Assembly (NCBI RefSeq): GCF_004005495.1
Contig: NZ_RZYA01000014.1
Coordinates: forward strand, 1 to 64,000
DNA: 64,000 nucleotides
Reading direction: 5' to 3'
Origin: Streptomyces antnestii
GTDB taxonomy: Bacteria > Actinomycetota > Actinomycetes > Streptomycetales > Streptomycetaceae
This document shows positions 27,056 through 35,216 of the stretch, piece by piece. Under the pieces are notes generated by a model, which was not told the DNA's origin, made no database searches, and worked only from the letters and a program-made list of their open reading frames with translations. The stretch's first letter is position 1. The number at the start of each line of letters is the position of its first letter. The translations under genes and the position numbers were made by a program.

Positions 27056-28607
27056 GGCGGGTCACCTCTCCGGCGGCGCCGGGGCCGGGGCTGCCCGCCG
27101 CGATGGTCTGCATCAGCTTGTCCTCCGTGACGTCGTCGCCGGTCAGCTCGCCGACGACCGCGCCGTCCTTCAGTACGACCACGCGGTCGGACCCTTCGAT
27201 GAGTTCCTCCAGGTCGGAGGAGATGAGCAGGACACCGAGGCCGTCCTCGGCCAGTTCGTCGACCAGCTTCTGCACCTCGGCCTTCGCGCCCACGTCGATA
27301 CCGCGCGTGGGCTCGTCCAGGAGCAGCACCTTCGGGTTCATGGCCAGCCAGCGGGCCAGGAGCACCTTCTGCTGATTGCCTCCGGACAGCTCGCCCACCT
27401 TCTGGTACGGCGAGGAGGCCTTGATACGGAGCCTCTTGACGAAGGTGTCCACGATCTTGTCGACCTGGGCCTCGGAGACCAGACCGAAGCGGGAGAGCCT
27501 AGGCAGTGCGGCCAGCGCGATGTTCTCCCGGACGGAGAGCCCGGGGACGATGCCCTCGCTCTTGCGGTCCTCGGGCAGCAGGCTGATGCCGGCGCGGATG
27601 GCGGCGGGCGTGGATCCCGCGCGCAGCGGGACGCCGGCCACGGTGACGCTGCCCGCCTTCGACGCCAGTGCGCCGGAGATCGCCTTCGCTGTCTCCGTGC
27701 GCCCCGACCCCAGCAGCCCGCCCAGACCGACGACCTCGCCAGGACGGATGTCCAGCGAGACCCCGTGCAACTTGTGAGGAACCGTCAGATCTGTTGCATT
27801 GAGGACGGGTTCGGAGTCGGCGGCATGGTGGTCGCCGGTGAACTTGGTCAGGCCCTCACTGCGGACCTCGCCCAGGTCACGCCCCAGCATGATCGACACC
27901 AGCGTGAGCCGGTCCAGATCCGCGAGCGGCCCGGTGTGCACGCGGCAGCCGTCCCGCAGCACCGTCACGGTGTCGCACATGGCGTACAGCTCGTCGAGCC
28001 GGTGGCTGACGTAGATGACGGCGATCCCGTCGGCGCGCAGCCGGCGGATCACCTCGAACAGGGTCTCCACCTCGCGAGGTTCGAGGGAGGAGGTCGGCTC
28101 GTCCATGATGACGACACGCGCGTCGGTGGCGACGGCCCGGGCCAGCGCCACCATCTGCTGGGCGCCGACGCCCAGCGTCCGCAGCGGCTGCCGCACGTCC
28201 ACCCGCACCCCGTACGCGCGCAGCGTCTCCTCGGCCTCGCGGTGCATACGGCCGAAGTCGAGCAGCCCGAGCCGGTTGCGCGGCTCGCGGCCCAGGAAGA
28301 GGTTGCGGGCCACGCTCAACAGCGGGATGAGGTTGACCTCTTGGTAGATCGTGGAGATGCCCGCGTGCTGGGCCTCCAGCGGCGTGGCGAAAGAGACCGG
28401 GCGCCCCTGGAAGGTGATGTCTCCCGCGTCGGGCCGGTACACGCCGGTGAGGACCTTGATGAGCGTCGACTTGCCGGCGCCGTTCTCGCCGATCAAGGCG
28501 TGGACCTCACCGGCGTGCAGCGCGAGGTCCACGCCGTCCAGGGCCCGGACGCCGGGGAACGACTTGCTGAGTCCGCGGACGGTGAGGACTTCGGCGGAGG
28601 GAGCCAC
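27048..28607 (-). CDS. Sugar ABC transporter ATP-binding protein (two nucleotide-binding domains)
   Basis: The 519-residue protein contains two ABC domains, as in RbsA/YtfR/MglA. Domain 1 has Walker A GENGAGKST, a signature segment LGVGAQQMVALARAVA and Walker B VVIMDEPTSSL. Domain 2 has a degenerate Walker A (GLLGSGRTE), LSGGNQQKVLLARWL and VLLLDEPTRGIDVGAK. GTG at 28607 is preceded by GGAGG with 5-base spacing. It energises import of a monosaccharide through the two permeases encoded downstream. Confidence 0.88.
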   Translation of the reverse strand: MAPSAEVLTVRGLSKSFPGVRALDGVDLALHAGEVHALIGENGAGKSTLIKVLTGVYRPDAGDITFQGRPVSFATPLEAQHAGISTIYQEVNLIPLLSVARNLFLGREPRNRLGLLDFGRMHREAEETLRAYGVRVDVRQPLRTLGVGAQQMVALARAVATDARVVIMDEPTSSLEPREVETLFEVIRRLRADGIAVIYVSHRLDELYAMCDTVTVLRDGCRVHTGPLADLDRLTLVSIMLGRDLGEVRSEGLTKFTGDHHAADSEPVLNATDLTVPHKLHGVSLDIRPGEVVGLGGLLGSGRTETAKAISGALASKAGSVTVAGVPLRAGSTPAAIRAGISLLPEDRKSEGIVPGLSVRENIALAALPRLSRFGLVSEAQVDKIVDTFVKRLRIKASSPYQKVGELSGGNQQKVLLARWLAMNPKVLLLDEPTRGIDVGAKAEVQKLVDELAEDGLGVLLISSDLEELIEGSDRVVVLKDGAVVGELTGDDVTEDKLMQTIAAGSPGPGAAGEVTRHG

Positions 28608-28676
28608 CTGTGCCTCCAGAGTGGAGTGAGGGCTAGGGCAGGGGAGCAGAGGGGAGTATGGATCAGGGGCGAGTGC

Positions 28677-28700
28677 GGGTGGGCCTGCGCAGGCCCACCC
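28677..28700. terminator. 24-bp palindrome between binding-protein and ATPase genes
   Basis: GGGTGGGCCTGC followed by GCAGGCCCACCC is a perfect 12-bp inverted repeat within a GC-rich flank. Located between the binding-protein gene and the ATPase gene, it may act as a partial terminator or mRNA stabiliser that keeps the binding protein in excess, as is common in sugar ABC operons. Confidence 0.55.
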
Positions 28701-28719
28701 CCACCCGCCTGAAGTCGTG

Positions 28720-29817
28720 TCAGAACGCCTTGCCGATGTCCGACTTGGCGTTCTTCGCGTCGTAGGCCCCGTCCTCGATGATGACGTCCTGGGGGACTTC
28801 CTTGCCCTGGGTGAACGTGTCGAGGGTCTGGAAGGCGAGCGGGCCGAAGCGCGGGTTGGACTCGATGACACCGCTGATCCAGCCGTCGACGATGCCCTGG
28901 ACGGCGTTGCGCGTTCCGTCGACCGTCACGATCTTCACGTCACCGGCCTTCTTGCCGGCGCCCTTGAGCGCGGCGACCGCGCCGAGGCCCATCTCGTCGT
29001 TCTCGGCGTAGATCCCCTTGATGCCGGGCTTGGACTGGATCAGCTGCTCGGTGACCTGCTGGCCCTTCTCGCGGGCGAAGTCGCCGGTCTGCTGGAAGAC
29101 GACCTTGAGGTCCGGGGCCTTCTCCTTGATGCGGTCCTTGAAGCCCCTGGTGCGCTCGGTGGTGACGTTGTTGCCCGCGGCGCCGAGCAGGATCGCGACC
29201 TCGCCCTTGCCGCCGGTCGCCTCGATCATCTGGTCGGCGGCGCGCTTGCCCTGGTCGACGAAGTCCGACGCGATGAAGCTGACGTAGTCCTTGCACGCCG
29301 TAGCGTTGATCTTGCGGTCGATGGTGACGATGGGCACCTTCTTGGCCGCGGCGGCCTTCAACACGGGCTCCCAGCCATCCGAGTTGAGCGGGGCGATCAC
29401 CAGTAGGTCGGCGCCCTTGGCGAGGAGGTCCTGCACATCGCTGATCTGCTTGGAGAACTGCGACTGGGCGTTGGCGGTGAGCAGCTTCAGACCGCGCTTG
29501 CTCGCCTCGGCCTTGACCGAGGCCGTCTCCGCGATCCGGAAGGGGTTGGCCTCCTTCTCGGACTGCGAGAAGCCGACCGTGGCGTTCTTGAGGTCGAGCT
29601 TCTTCCCGCCGTACGCGGCGATCGTGCAGCCCTTGCTGCCGGGCTTCGGCGTGACGACCTTCTGGCCCGCGTCGGCGGCGGACGCGGAGGAGTCGGACTT
29701 GTTCGCGGCGTCGTCCTCGGACTTGGCGCAGCCGGAGGCGGTGAGGGCCATGGCGGCGGCCAGGGCCACGATCACAGGGCGGGCGGTGAGGTGACGGCGG
29801 TGGGCGAAGTGCTTCAT
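28720..29817 (-). CDS. Sugar-binding lipoprotein (YtfQ/RbsB type)
   Basis: The 365-residue precursor has a lipoprotein signal with lipobox ALTASGC (Cys near residue 30), then a Peripla_BP_4 fold: NATVGFSQSEKEANPFRIAE, VQDLLAKGADLLVIAPLNSD, VPIVTIDRKINATACKDYVS, and GIYAENDEMGLGAVAALKGA. The pattern FSQ...R.AE and IASDFVDQGKRAAD resembles galactofuranose-binding YtfQ more than ribose-binding RbsB. It captures the substrate outside the cell for the ABC importer. An operator-like site lies about 110 bases upstream. Confidence 0.85.
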   Translation of the reverse strand: MKHFAHRRHLTARPVIVALAAAMALTASGCAKSEDDAANKSDSSASAADAGQKVVTPKPGSKGCTIAAYGGKKLDLKNATVGFSQSEKEANPFRIAETASVKAEASKRGLKLLTANAQSQFSKQISDVQDLLAKGADLLVIAPLNSDGWEPVLKAAAAKKVPIVTIDRKINATACKDYVSFIASDFVDQGKRAADQMIEATGGKGEVAILLGAAGNNVTTERTRGFKDRIKEKAPDLKVVFQQTGDFAREKGQQVTEQLIQSKPGIKGIYAENDEMGLGAVAALKGAGKKAGDVKIVTVDGTRNAVQGIVDGWISGVIESNPRFGPLAFQTLDTFTQGKEVPQDVIIEDGAYDAKNAKSDIGKAF

Positions 29818-29928
29818 GGTGACCCCGATCCGGGTGGCGCGGCGACGGAGGGTGGCAGGGAGCAGTGAGGGCGGCGATATGCGGCTCGACGAGGGGGGAG
29901 CCTGGACTGATTCGCCCGCAGGAGGTTT

Positions 29929-29942
29929 TTACATCGTTGAAA
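29929..29942. promoter_or_regulatory. LacI-type operator upstream of the ABC operon
   Basis: TTACATCGTTGAAA matches the perfect palindrome TTACAACGTTGTAA (31229) at 12 of 14 positions. It lies upstream of the binding-protein gene, as expected for the LacI regulator encoded nearby. Confidence 0.65.
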
Positions 29943-30008
29943 GGAGGGTGTAAAGCCTTTGTGCGGGACGTGACCGCCCTGTGATTCGGGTGGGCCGCCC
30001 GGCCGCGG

Positions 30009-31121
30009 TCATCGTGCGACCGCTGTGAGGTGCGGGAAGCCGAGCACGGTCCGGCTGCGCAGGGCCTGGTCCGGGCGCAGGACGGTGCTCGGATAGTCGG
30101 GACGATTGGGGGAGTCGGGGAAGTGCTGCGTCTCCAGGCACAGGCCCGCGTGGGCGCCAAGTCTGCGACCCAGCAAGTCGCGCAATCCGCCGTCGAGTTG
30201 CTGCCCCGCGTAGACCTGGAGTCCCGGCTCGCTGGTGTGCACCTCGAGCACGCGCCCGCTGCCGGGGTCCTCGAGGCGAGCCGCGCGGCGCAGGCCCAAC
30301 TGCCCCTCGCCGGACGGATGGTCAGGGTCGCCGAGCACCCAGCAGTGGTCGTAGCCGCCGGCGCGCGCCAACTGCTCGTCGCGCTCGGTGATCCGCGCAC
30401 CGATCCGCCGTGCCCGGGTGAAGTCGAACGGCGAACCGGCCACCGGTGCGGGTGCCCCGGGGAGCGGAAGGCCCGTCTCGTCGATGGGCAGATACGCGGA
30501 GGCGTCCACCGTCAGCAGGTGGTCGAGCGCCCCTCGGTCCGGGTGGCCGGAGAGGTTGAAGTAGGCGTGGTGCGTCAGATTGACGGGCGTGGGGCGGTCG
30601 GTGACGGCGTGGTAGTCGAGCGTCAGGGATCCGTCGGGCGCGAGAGTGTAGGTGACGGACACCTGGAGCGAACCGGGAAAGCCCTGGTCGCCGTGCGGAC
30701 TCTCCAGGCTCAGCCGCACACTCGCGGCGCCGTCGGACCGCTCGCACGGCTCGGCCCGCCACACCCGGCGGTCGAACCCGTCGGCCCCGCCGTGCAGCGA
30801 GTTGCCCCGGTCGTTGCCGGGGATGTGGTGCCGCGTTCCGTCCAGGGTGAACGTGCCTGCGGCGATGCGATTGGCGAACCGCCCCACCACGGCGCCGAGA
30901 TACGCGCCATGGGTGGCGTAGTGCTTCACGTCCGGGAGGCTGAGCACGACCTCGGCGGGCGGCCGCCTCCCGGGACCGGGGACACGTAGGGAGTGCAGTA
31001 CAGCGCCGTACGTCAGCACGGCGGCCTCGACTCCGCTCGCGCTGCACAGAGTCCAGCGCTCGACCGGGAGGCCCGAGGGGGTGGCGCCGAAGGATGCCGA
31101 GAAAGGGGCGGTGAAGGACAT
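30009..31121 (-). CDS. galM: Aldose 1-epimerase
   Basis: The 370-residue protein shows the GalM fold: YGAVLHSLRVPG, GAYLGAVVGRFANRIAAGTF, NSLHGGADGFDRRVW, catalytic His region PVNLTHHAYFNLSG, YDHCWVLGDPD and catalytic Glu in CLETQHFPDSPN. It interconverts alpha and beta anomers of aldoses, here probably the sugar released by the adjacent hydrolases. ATG at 31121 is preceded by GAGGAGCCC. It has its own operator at 31229 and is a separate transcript from the ABC operon. Confidence 0.88.
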   Translation of the reverse strand: MSFTAPFSASFGATPSGLPVERWTLCSASGVEAAVLTYGAVLHSLRVPGPGRRPPAEVVLSLPDVKHYATHGAYLGAVVGRFANRIAAGTFTLDGTRHHIPGNDRGNSLHGGADGFDRRVWRAEPCERSDGAASVRLSLESPHGDQGFPGSLQVSVTYTLAPDGSLTLDYHAVTDRPTPVNLTHHAYFNLSGHPDRGALDHLLTVDASAYLPIDETGLPLPGAPAPVAGSPFDFTRARRIGARITERDEQLARAGGYDHCWVLGDPDHPSGEGQLGLRRAARLEDPGSGRVLEVHTSEPGLQVYAGQQLDGGLRDLLGRRLGAHAGLCLETQHFPDSPNRPDYPSTVLRPDQALRSRTVLGFPHLTAVAR

Positions 31122-31228
31122 GGGCTCCTCGCGGGGGTGAGGGCCGGGCTCCGGTCGGCGCCGGACGCGGGCGATGCCGATGCGGGCGCGGACGGAGCCG
31201 GAGACCGGCAGCTGCGGACGCCTGGACA

Positions 31229-31242
31229 TTACAACGTTGTAA
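31229..31242. promoter_or_regulatory. Perfect LacI-type operator TTACAACGTTGTAA
   Basis: A perfect 14-bp palindrome with the central CG typical of LacI/GalR-family sites, about 108 bases upstream of galM. It is the best copy of a motif found four times in this locus (29929, 31229, 32443, 37866). Confidence 0.75.
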
Positions 31243-31336
31243 GGAGCTGGTACAGGTATCTGCTCGGGTCGGTCGGGGATGACGGCGGGAAGTCCTCTCC
31301 CCGGCATGACGAGCGCATGGTCCCCCGCCGCCCGGG

Positions 31337-32347
31337 CTACGTGCTCCGCCCCAGCGTGCTCTCGCGCGCGATGAGCCGGTAGTCCGCCCACACGCGGCGG
31401 GGTTCGGGCGCCTGGCCGCTGAGCCGGGCGAGGACCGACTCCACCGCCATCCGCGCGATGGCCTCCTTGTCCGGCGACACGGAGGTGAGCGTGACCGTCC
31501 CGAAGTGCCCCTCGACGACATCGTCGAAGCCGACCACGGCGACGTCCTCGGGCACGCGCATGCCGCGCTCCGACAGCACCCGCATCGCTCCGATGGCGAT
31601 GGGGTCGTTGTACGCGAACACGGCGTCGGGCCTGCGCCCGGTCTCCAGGATCCGGGTCATCGCCGCCGCGCCGTCCGCGTGCCCCCACCCCTCGGTCGTC
31701 GCGATCAGCCCGTCGTCCACGGAGAGGCCCGCCGAGAGAAGTTCCTCGCGCCACCCCTGAAGACGCAGGTGGGCGGGCTGGCTGTGGCCGCGGCGGGCGC
31801 CGATGAACGCCACCTCGCGGCGCCCCAGATCGATGAGATGGCGGACTGCGGTGCGGGCCGCTGCGACGTTGTCCACCGCGATGTGGTCGTAGGGCAGGTC
31901 GTAGTGGCGCTCGCCGAGCAGGACCAGAGGCACGTTCTCCGTACGCTCACGGAGGTCCTCGGCCTCCAGCTCGATGGGGCTGAGGATCAGGCCGTCGATG
32001 ACGCGGGCGCGGAAACCCTGGCTGACCAGGACCTCCTGTTCGCGCCGGCCGCCCGTGTGGTCCAGGAGCACGATGTAGTCGTGCAGGGCGGCTGCGTCGA
32101 TCACCGCGGCCGCGAGCTCGGCGAAGTACGGGTTCCCCAGCTCGGGAAGGGCGAGGGCGATGATGCCCGTCCGCCCCTGACGCAGGTGCCGCGCGGTGAG
32201 GTTGGGCCGGTAGCCGAGCTCGTCGATGGCCTGCTGTACCCGCTCGCGCATCGCGGGTGTGACGTGCTGGTAGTTGTTCACCACATTCGAGACGGTCTTG
32301 ATCGACACGCCCGCACGCGCGGCGACGTCTTTGAGGCTGACCCGCAC
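31337..32347 (-). CDS. LacI/GalR family transcriptional regulator
   Basis: The 336-residue regulator has the LacI HTH and hinge: SLKDVAARAGVSIKTVSNVV, NNYQHVTPAMRERVQQAIDE, LGYRPNLTARHLRQGRTGII. A periplasmic-binding-like effector domain follows, with VVGFDDVVEGHFGTVTLTSV near the end. GTG at 32347 is preceded by GGAAGGA. It probably represses the ABC operon, galM, its own gene and the GH2 gene through the shared palindrome, and is released by the imported sugar. Confidence 0.88.
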   Translation of the reverse strand: MRVSLKDVAARAGVSIKTVSNVVNNYQHVTPAMRERVQQAIDELGYRPNLTARHLRQGRTGIIALALPELGNPYFAELAAAVIDAAALHDYIVLLDHTGGRREQEVLVSQGFRARVIDGLILSPIELEAEDLRERTENVPLVLLGERHYDLPYDHIAVDNVAAARTAVRHLIDLGRREVAFIGARRGHSQPAHLRLQGWREELLSAGLSVDDGLIATTEGWGHADGAAAMTRILETGRRPDAVFAYNDPIAIGAMRVLSERGMRVPEDVAVVGFDDVVEGHFGTVTLTSVSPDKEAIARMAVESVLARLSGQAPEPRRVWADYRLIARESTLGRST

Positions 32348-32442
32348 AACATTCCTTCCGGTGGCCTGCCGGGCGCCGGGACCGGTGCGTGCCCGCACGG
32401 CGCCGGAGCCATGGCCCCGGCGCAAAGGCTCTGGAGCCGGGC

Positions 32443-32456
32443 TTGCAACGTTATAC
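32443..32456. promoter_or_regulatory. LacI-type operator upstream of the regulator gene
   Basis: TTGCAACGTTATAC matches TTACAACGTTGTAA at 11 of 14 positions and lies about 96 bases upstream of the LacI start, which suggests autoregulation. Confidence 0.55.
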
Positions 32457-32633
32457 GTCCGCATAGTGAAAGGTGGCAAGGGGAACGGATTTTGCCAGGC
32501 ACCGGCAGCCGGACAAGCAGGGGAACGAGACCCCGACGCACCGGACCCCCGACACGCCGACACGCAGGACGCCCGGCACACAGGCTCCTGACACCCAGGA
32601 CCCCCGGCGCGCCGTCCCCGGCACACCGACACC

Positions 32634-32664
32634 GTGGCGCGCCGGGATCCCCCCGGCGCGCCAC
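32634..32664. terminator. Hairpin downstream of the GH127 gene
   Basis: GTGGCGCGCCGGG and CCCGGCGCGCCAC form a perfect 13-bp stem with loop ATCCC, 20 bases beyond the GH127 stop codon. Confidence 0.7.
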
Positions 32665-32683
32665 GAACGGTCACGACGTCACG

Positions 32684-35083
32684 TCAGAGCAGCCGCCACA
32701 AGTGGTCGTCCGTCCCGTTGTCATCGAACTGGACGACCTGCGCGCTGTCCGCCGTCGACATCCCGTCCACGCCGAGGACCTTGCCGCTGTTCTTGTTGCG
32801 GATCCGGTACCACCCGTCCCCGCTGTCGACGAGCGCCCACAGGTGGTCGGCGGTGCCGTTGTCCTCGTACTGGACGACGTGTGCGCTGTCCGCCGTGGAC
32901 ATCCCGTCGACCCCGAGGACCTTGCCGCTCTGGCCGTTACGGATCAGATGCCAGCCGTCGCCCTTGTCGACGAGTTGCCACGCGTGATCGCCCGTACCGG
33001 AGTTGGCGAACTGGACGACGCGGGCACTGTTCTCCGTCGACATGCCGTCGACCGCCAGAACCTTCCCGCTGTGCTTGTTGGCGATGCGCCGGAACGCGGG
33101 CTCCGGCGTCCATGCCCTGCCGTCGGGCGAGGCCTGGGGAAACGCCGTGATCCGCAGCCGGGCCGCGCCCATGGGGACGAGTGTCACGGTCTCGACGGGT
33201 GCGTCGCTGCGGGCAGGTCCGCTTTGCAGGGGCGCGACGACGTGCTCGTCGTCCGCGACCCACTCCTCGATGCGACGGGCACGCGCGGTGATGTGCACCG
33301 GAGTCGTTCTGTGGGTGAAAGGGTTGTCCCCGACCGGCCCGTCGTCGCGCCGGAACGAGAGCCCGGCGTCGGGCGACAGACCGTAGTTCCAGGCGGAGGT
33401 CGCGTGCACCTCGTAGTGGGGGAACGTGTCGTCGCCCGCGTAGCGCTCGTACTGCTCGCCGATCTTCAGGGAGTAGGTGAGCGGTCCGTGGTCGACGCTG
33501 ACGGCGTCATGGTTGTCGGGCCAGTGGCGTACGGAAGTGTGCTGCGGCAGGCGCAGCGTCACCACGTCACCGTCGTGCCAGGTGCGCTCCACCTTGACCC
33601 AGACCGGTCCGTCCTCGGCCGCCAGGCGCTTGCCGTTGACGAGGAGTTCGGGCCCGCGGCACCACCCCGGGATGCGCAGCTGGAGCGGGAAACGCACCGG
33701 CTTCGGGGTGGAGAGCCTGAACTCGACGGCCTCGGTGAAGGGATAGCCGGTCTCCTCGACGATGGTCACCTCGGTGCAGCCGGTGACCCGCGTACGGACC
33801 GTGCAGGGGGCGTACATGGCGGCGGCGAGCCCGTCGCCGGGCGTGGCGAGCCACAGCTCCTCGTTGAAGTAGGGCCAGCCCATGCCGTAGTTGTGCGGGC
33901 AGCAGCGGTACTGGTCGACGCCGGGCTGCAAGGACTGCATGGCGAAGCCGTTCTGGAACTGCCCTTGTGTCTTCGGGGTGTTGTTCAGGTCGACGCTGTT
34001 GGCGCTGGTGACGTAGTGCAGGGACTTGCCCTGCGGGTCGAGTGCGGCGGGAAGCATGTTGAACGCGAGTTCCTCGCAGCGGTCCGCCCAGACCGGGTCA
34101 CCGGTGATGCGTGTGAGCAGTTCATGGCTGGCCATGAACTCGACGATGCCGCAGGTCTCGAAGCCCTGGCGGGGGTCGCCGAAGCCGGGCCGGTAGTTCT
34201 CGTCGCCCGCCATGCCGCCGCCGGGGAACTGGCCGTACGCACCCATCACCGCGTCGTAACCGCGGTAGGTGGCCCGGGTCAGCTCGGCCGAGCCGGTGAG
34301 CTGTGCGTACTGGGCCGGCTCACGGAATCCCTGGGCGATGTTCACGTTGTGGCGCGAGGGCGTGACGCCTGTCCAGTCCGCGCCGAGGGTGTGCATCCTG
34401 CCCGCCAGATCGAGGAGGAACTTCTCCCCGGTACGGCGGTACAGCCACACCACGATGTCGAGCCCGTCGCCCCAACGGTACGAAACCCAGCTGGAGTTGA
34501 AGGCTCCGGTGCCCTGGGCGTTCATGAAACGCAGGAAGCGTGTGACGAACGGGACGACGCGCCGGTCGCGCGTGTACTCCTCGTAGGTCCGCAACGCCAT
34601 CAGCAGCGGCAGGAACGGCCAGAAGTCCGGACCGCCGTTGAGCGAGGTGCGCAGCGCGCGCGGGCCGAAGAAGCCGTCGCTGTCCTGCGTGGCGAGGATC
34701 GCGTCGATCCACTCGCTCGAACGGGTCAGGGCGTGCTCGTCACCGGTGGCGACGGCGAGCGGGACGTAGCCGCGCAGCCAGTACGGCAGTTCCTCCCACG
34801 CGCCGCGCTCGGGGTGCACCCAGCCGGTGTTGGCGAAGTCCAGGAAGTGGGAGAGGTCCTCGTACCGGCCGCACAGCCCGTCGAGCTGGAGCTTCAGCTG
34901 TCCTGCGAGCCAGCCGCGGGCGGTGACACTGCCGGAGGGCAGCTTCCGGAACGCGTCCGGGAGCGGAGAGCCGGCCGACGGGCGTGAAGCCGCCGCGGCG
35001 GACGTGGCGAACCGGCCGCCGAGCGCCGCGGCGCCCAGGCCCAGGGCGCCGGCACCGAGAAGGGCGCGTCTGCTGACAGGCAT
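32684..35083 (-). CDS. Secreted GH127-type beta-L-arabinofuranosidase with ricin-B-like lectin tail
   Basis: The 799-residue precursor begins with a TAT signal (MPVSRRALLGAGALGLGAAA). The catalytic DUF1680/GH127 barrel spans about residues 40-620, with GRYEDLSHFLDFANTGWVHP, SLNGGPDFWPFLPLLMALRT and two metal-site elements: ETCGIVEF (Glu and Cys) and RCCPHNYG (Cys-Cys, one being the expected nucleophile). Three C-terminal ricin-type repeats carry SGKVLxVDGMST and end in QxW-like motifs (DHAWQLV, DHLWALV, DHLWRLL). GH127 enzymes release L-arabinofuranose from beta-linked arabinosides. A strong terminator separates it from the upstream GH2 gene. Confidence 0.82.
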   Translation of the reverse strand: MPVSRRALLGAGALGLGAAALGGRFATSAAAASRPSAGSPLPDAFRKLPSGSVTARGWLAGQLKLQLDGLCGRYEDLSHFLDFANTGWVHPERGAWEELPYWLRGYVPLAVATGDEHALTRSSEWIDAILATQDSDGFFGPRALRTSLNGGPDFWPFLPLLMALRTYEEYTRDRRVVPFVTRFLRFMNAQGTGAFNSSWVSYRWGDGLDIVVWLYRRTGEKFLLDLAGRMHTLGADWTGVTPSRHNVNIAQGFREPAQYAQLTGSAELTRATYRGYDAVMGAYGQFPGGGMAGDENYRPGFGDPRQGFETCGIVEFMASHELLTRITGDPVWADRCEELAFNMLPAALDPQGKSLHYVTSANSVDLNNTPKTQGQFQNGFAMQSLQPGVDQYRCCPHNYGMGWPYFNEELWLATPGDGLAAAMYAPCTVRTRVTGCTEVTIVEETGYPFTEAVEFRLSTPKPVRFPLQLRIPGWCRGPELLVNGKRLAAEDGPVWVKVERTWHDGDVVTLRLPQHTSVRHWPDNHDAVSVDHGPLTYSLKIGEQYERYAGDDTFPHYEVHATSAWNYGLSPDAGLSFRRDDGPVGDNPFTHRTTPVHITARARRIEEWVADDEHVVAPLQSGPARSDAPVETVTLVPMGAARLRITAFPQASPDGRAWTPEPAFRRIANKHSGKVLAVDGMSTENSARVVQFANSGTGDHAWQLVDKGDGWHLIRNGQSGKVLGVDGMSTADSAHVVQYEDNGTADHLWALVDSGDGWYRIRNKNSGKVLGVDGMSTADSAQVVQFDDNGTDDHLWRLL

Positions 35084-35099
35084 GCGGGTGCTCCTGTTC

Positions 35100-35111
35100 G
35101 GGGGGGGGGGG
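35100..35111. repeat. G12 homopolymer upstream of the GH127 gene
   Basis: A run of twelve G lies 17 bases upstream of the GH127 start codon. Long G runs are slippage-prone and could alter promoter or leader spacing; read accuracy here is also doubtful. Confidence 0.7.
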
Positions 35112-35156
35112 AGGGGATGCGGAGGGCCGCGCTCGCGCAAGGAAGGCGAGCCGCGC

Positions 35157-35199
35157 CCCGGTCCCCCTTCCGCCCCGACGGGGCGGAAGGGGGACCGGG
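35157..35199. terminator. 20-bp perfect hairpin between GH2 and GH127 genes
   Basis: Positions 35157-35176 pair perfectly with 35180-35199 around the 3-base loop GAC. It lies 18 bases after the GH2 stop and before the GH127 gene in the same direction, so it should end most GH2 transcripts. Confidence 0.85.
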
Positions 35200-35216
35200 C
35201 ACATGTCAGACCGTGC

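Larger units (their letters stand above)
32348..32683. other. Intergenic region with regulator promoter
   Basis: No gene is supported in this stretch. It holds the operator at 32443-32456 for the LacI gene and a terminator hairpin (32634-32664) at the end of the GH127 gene. The remainder is repetitive CCGACACCCC-type sequence without clear structure. Confidence 0.4.

Noticed and set aside
31505..34987. Very long plus-strand open frame (1,160 codons) opposite the LacI and GH127 genes
   Set aside because: Antisense frame kept open by high GC; no motif, no start signal, and the minus-strand genes are clearly real.
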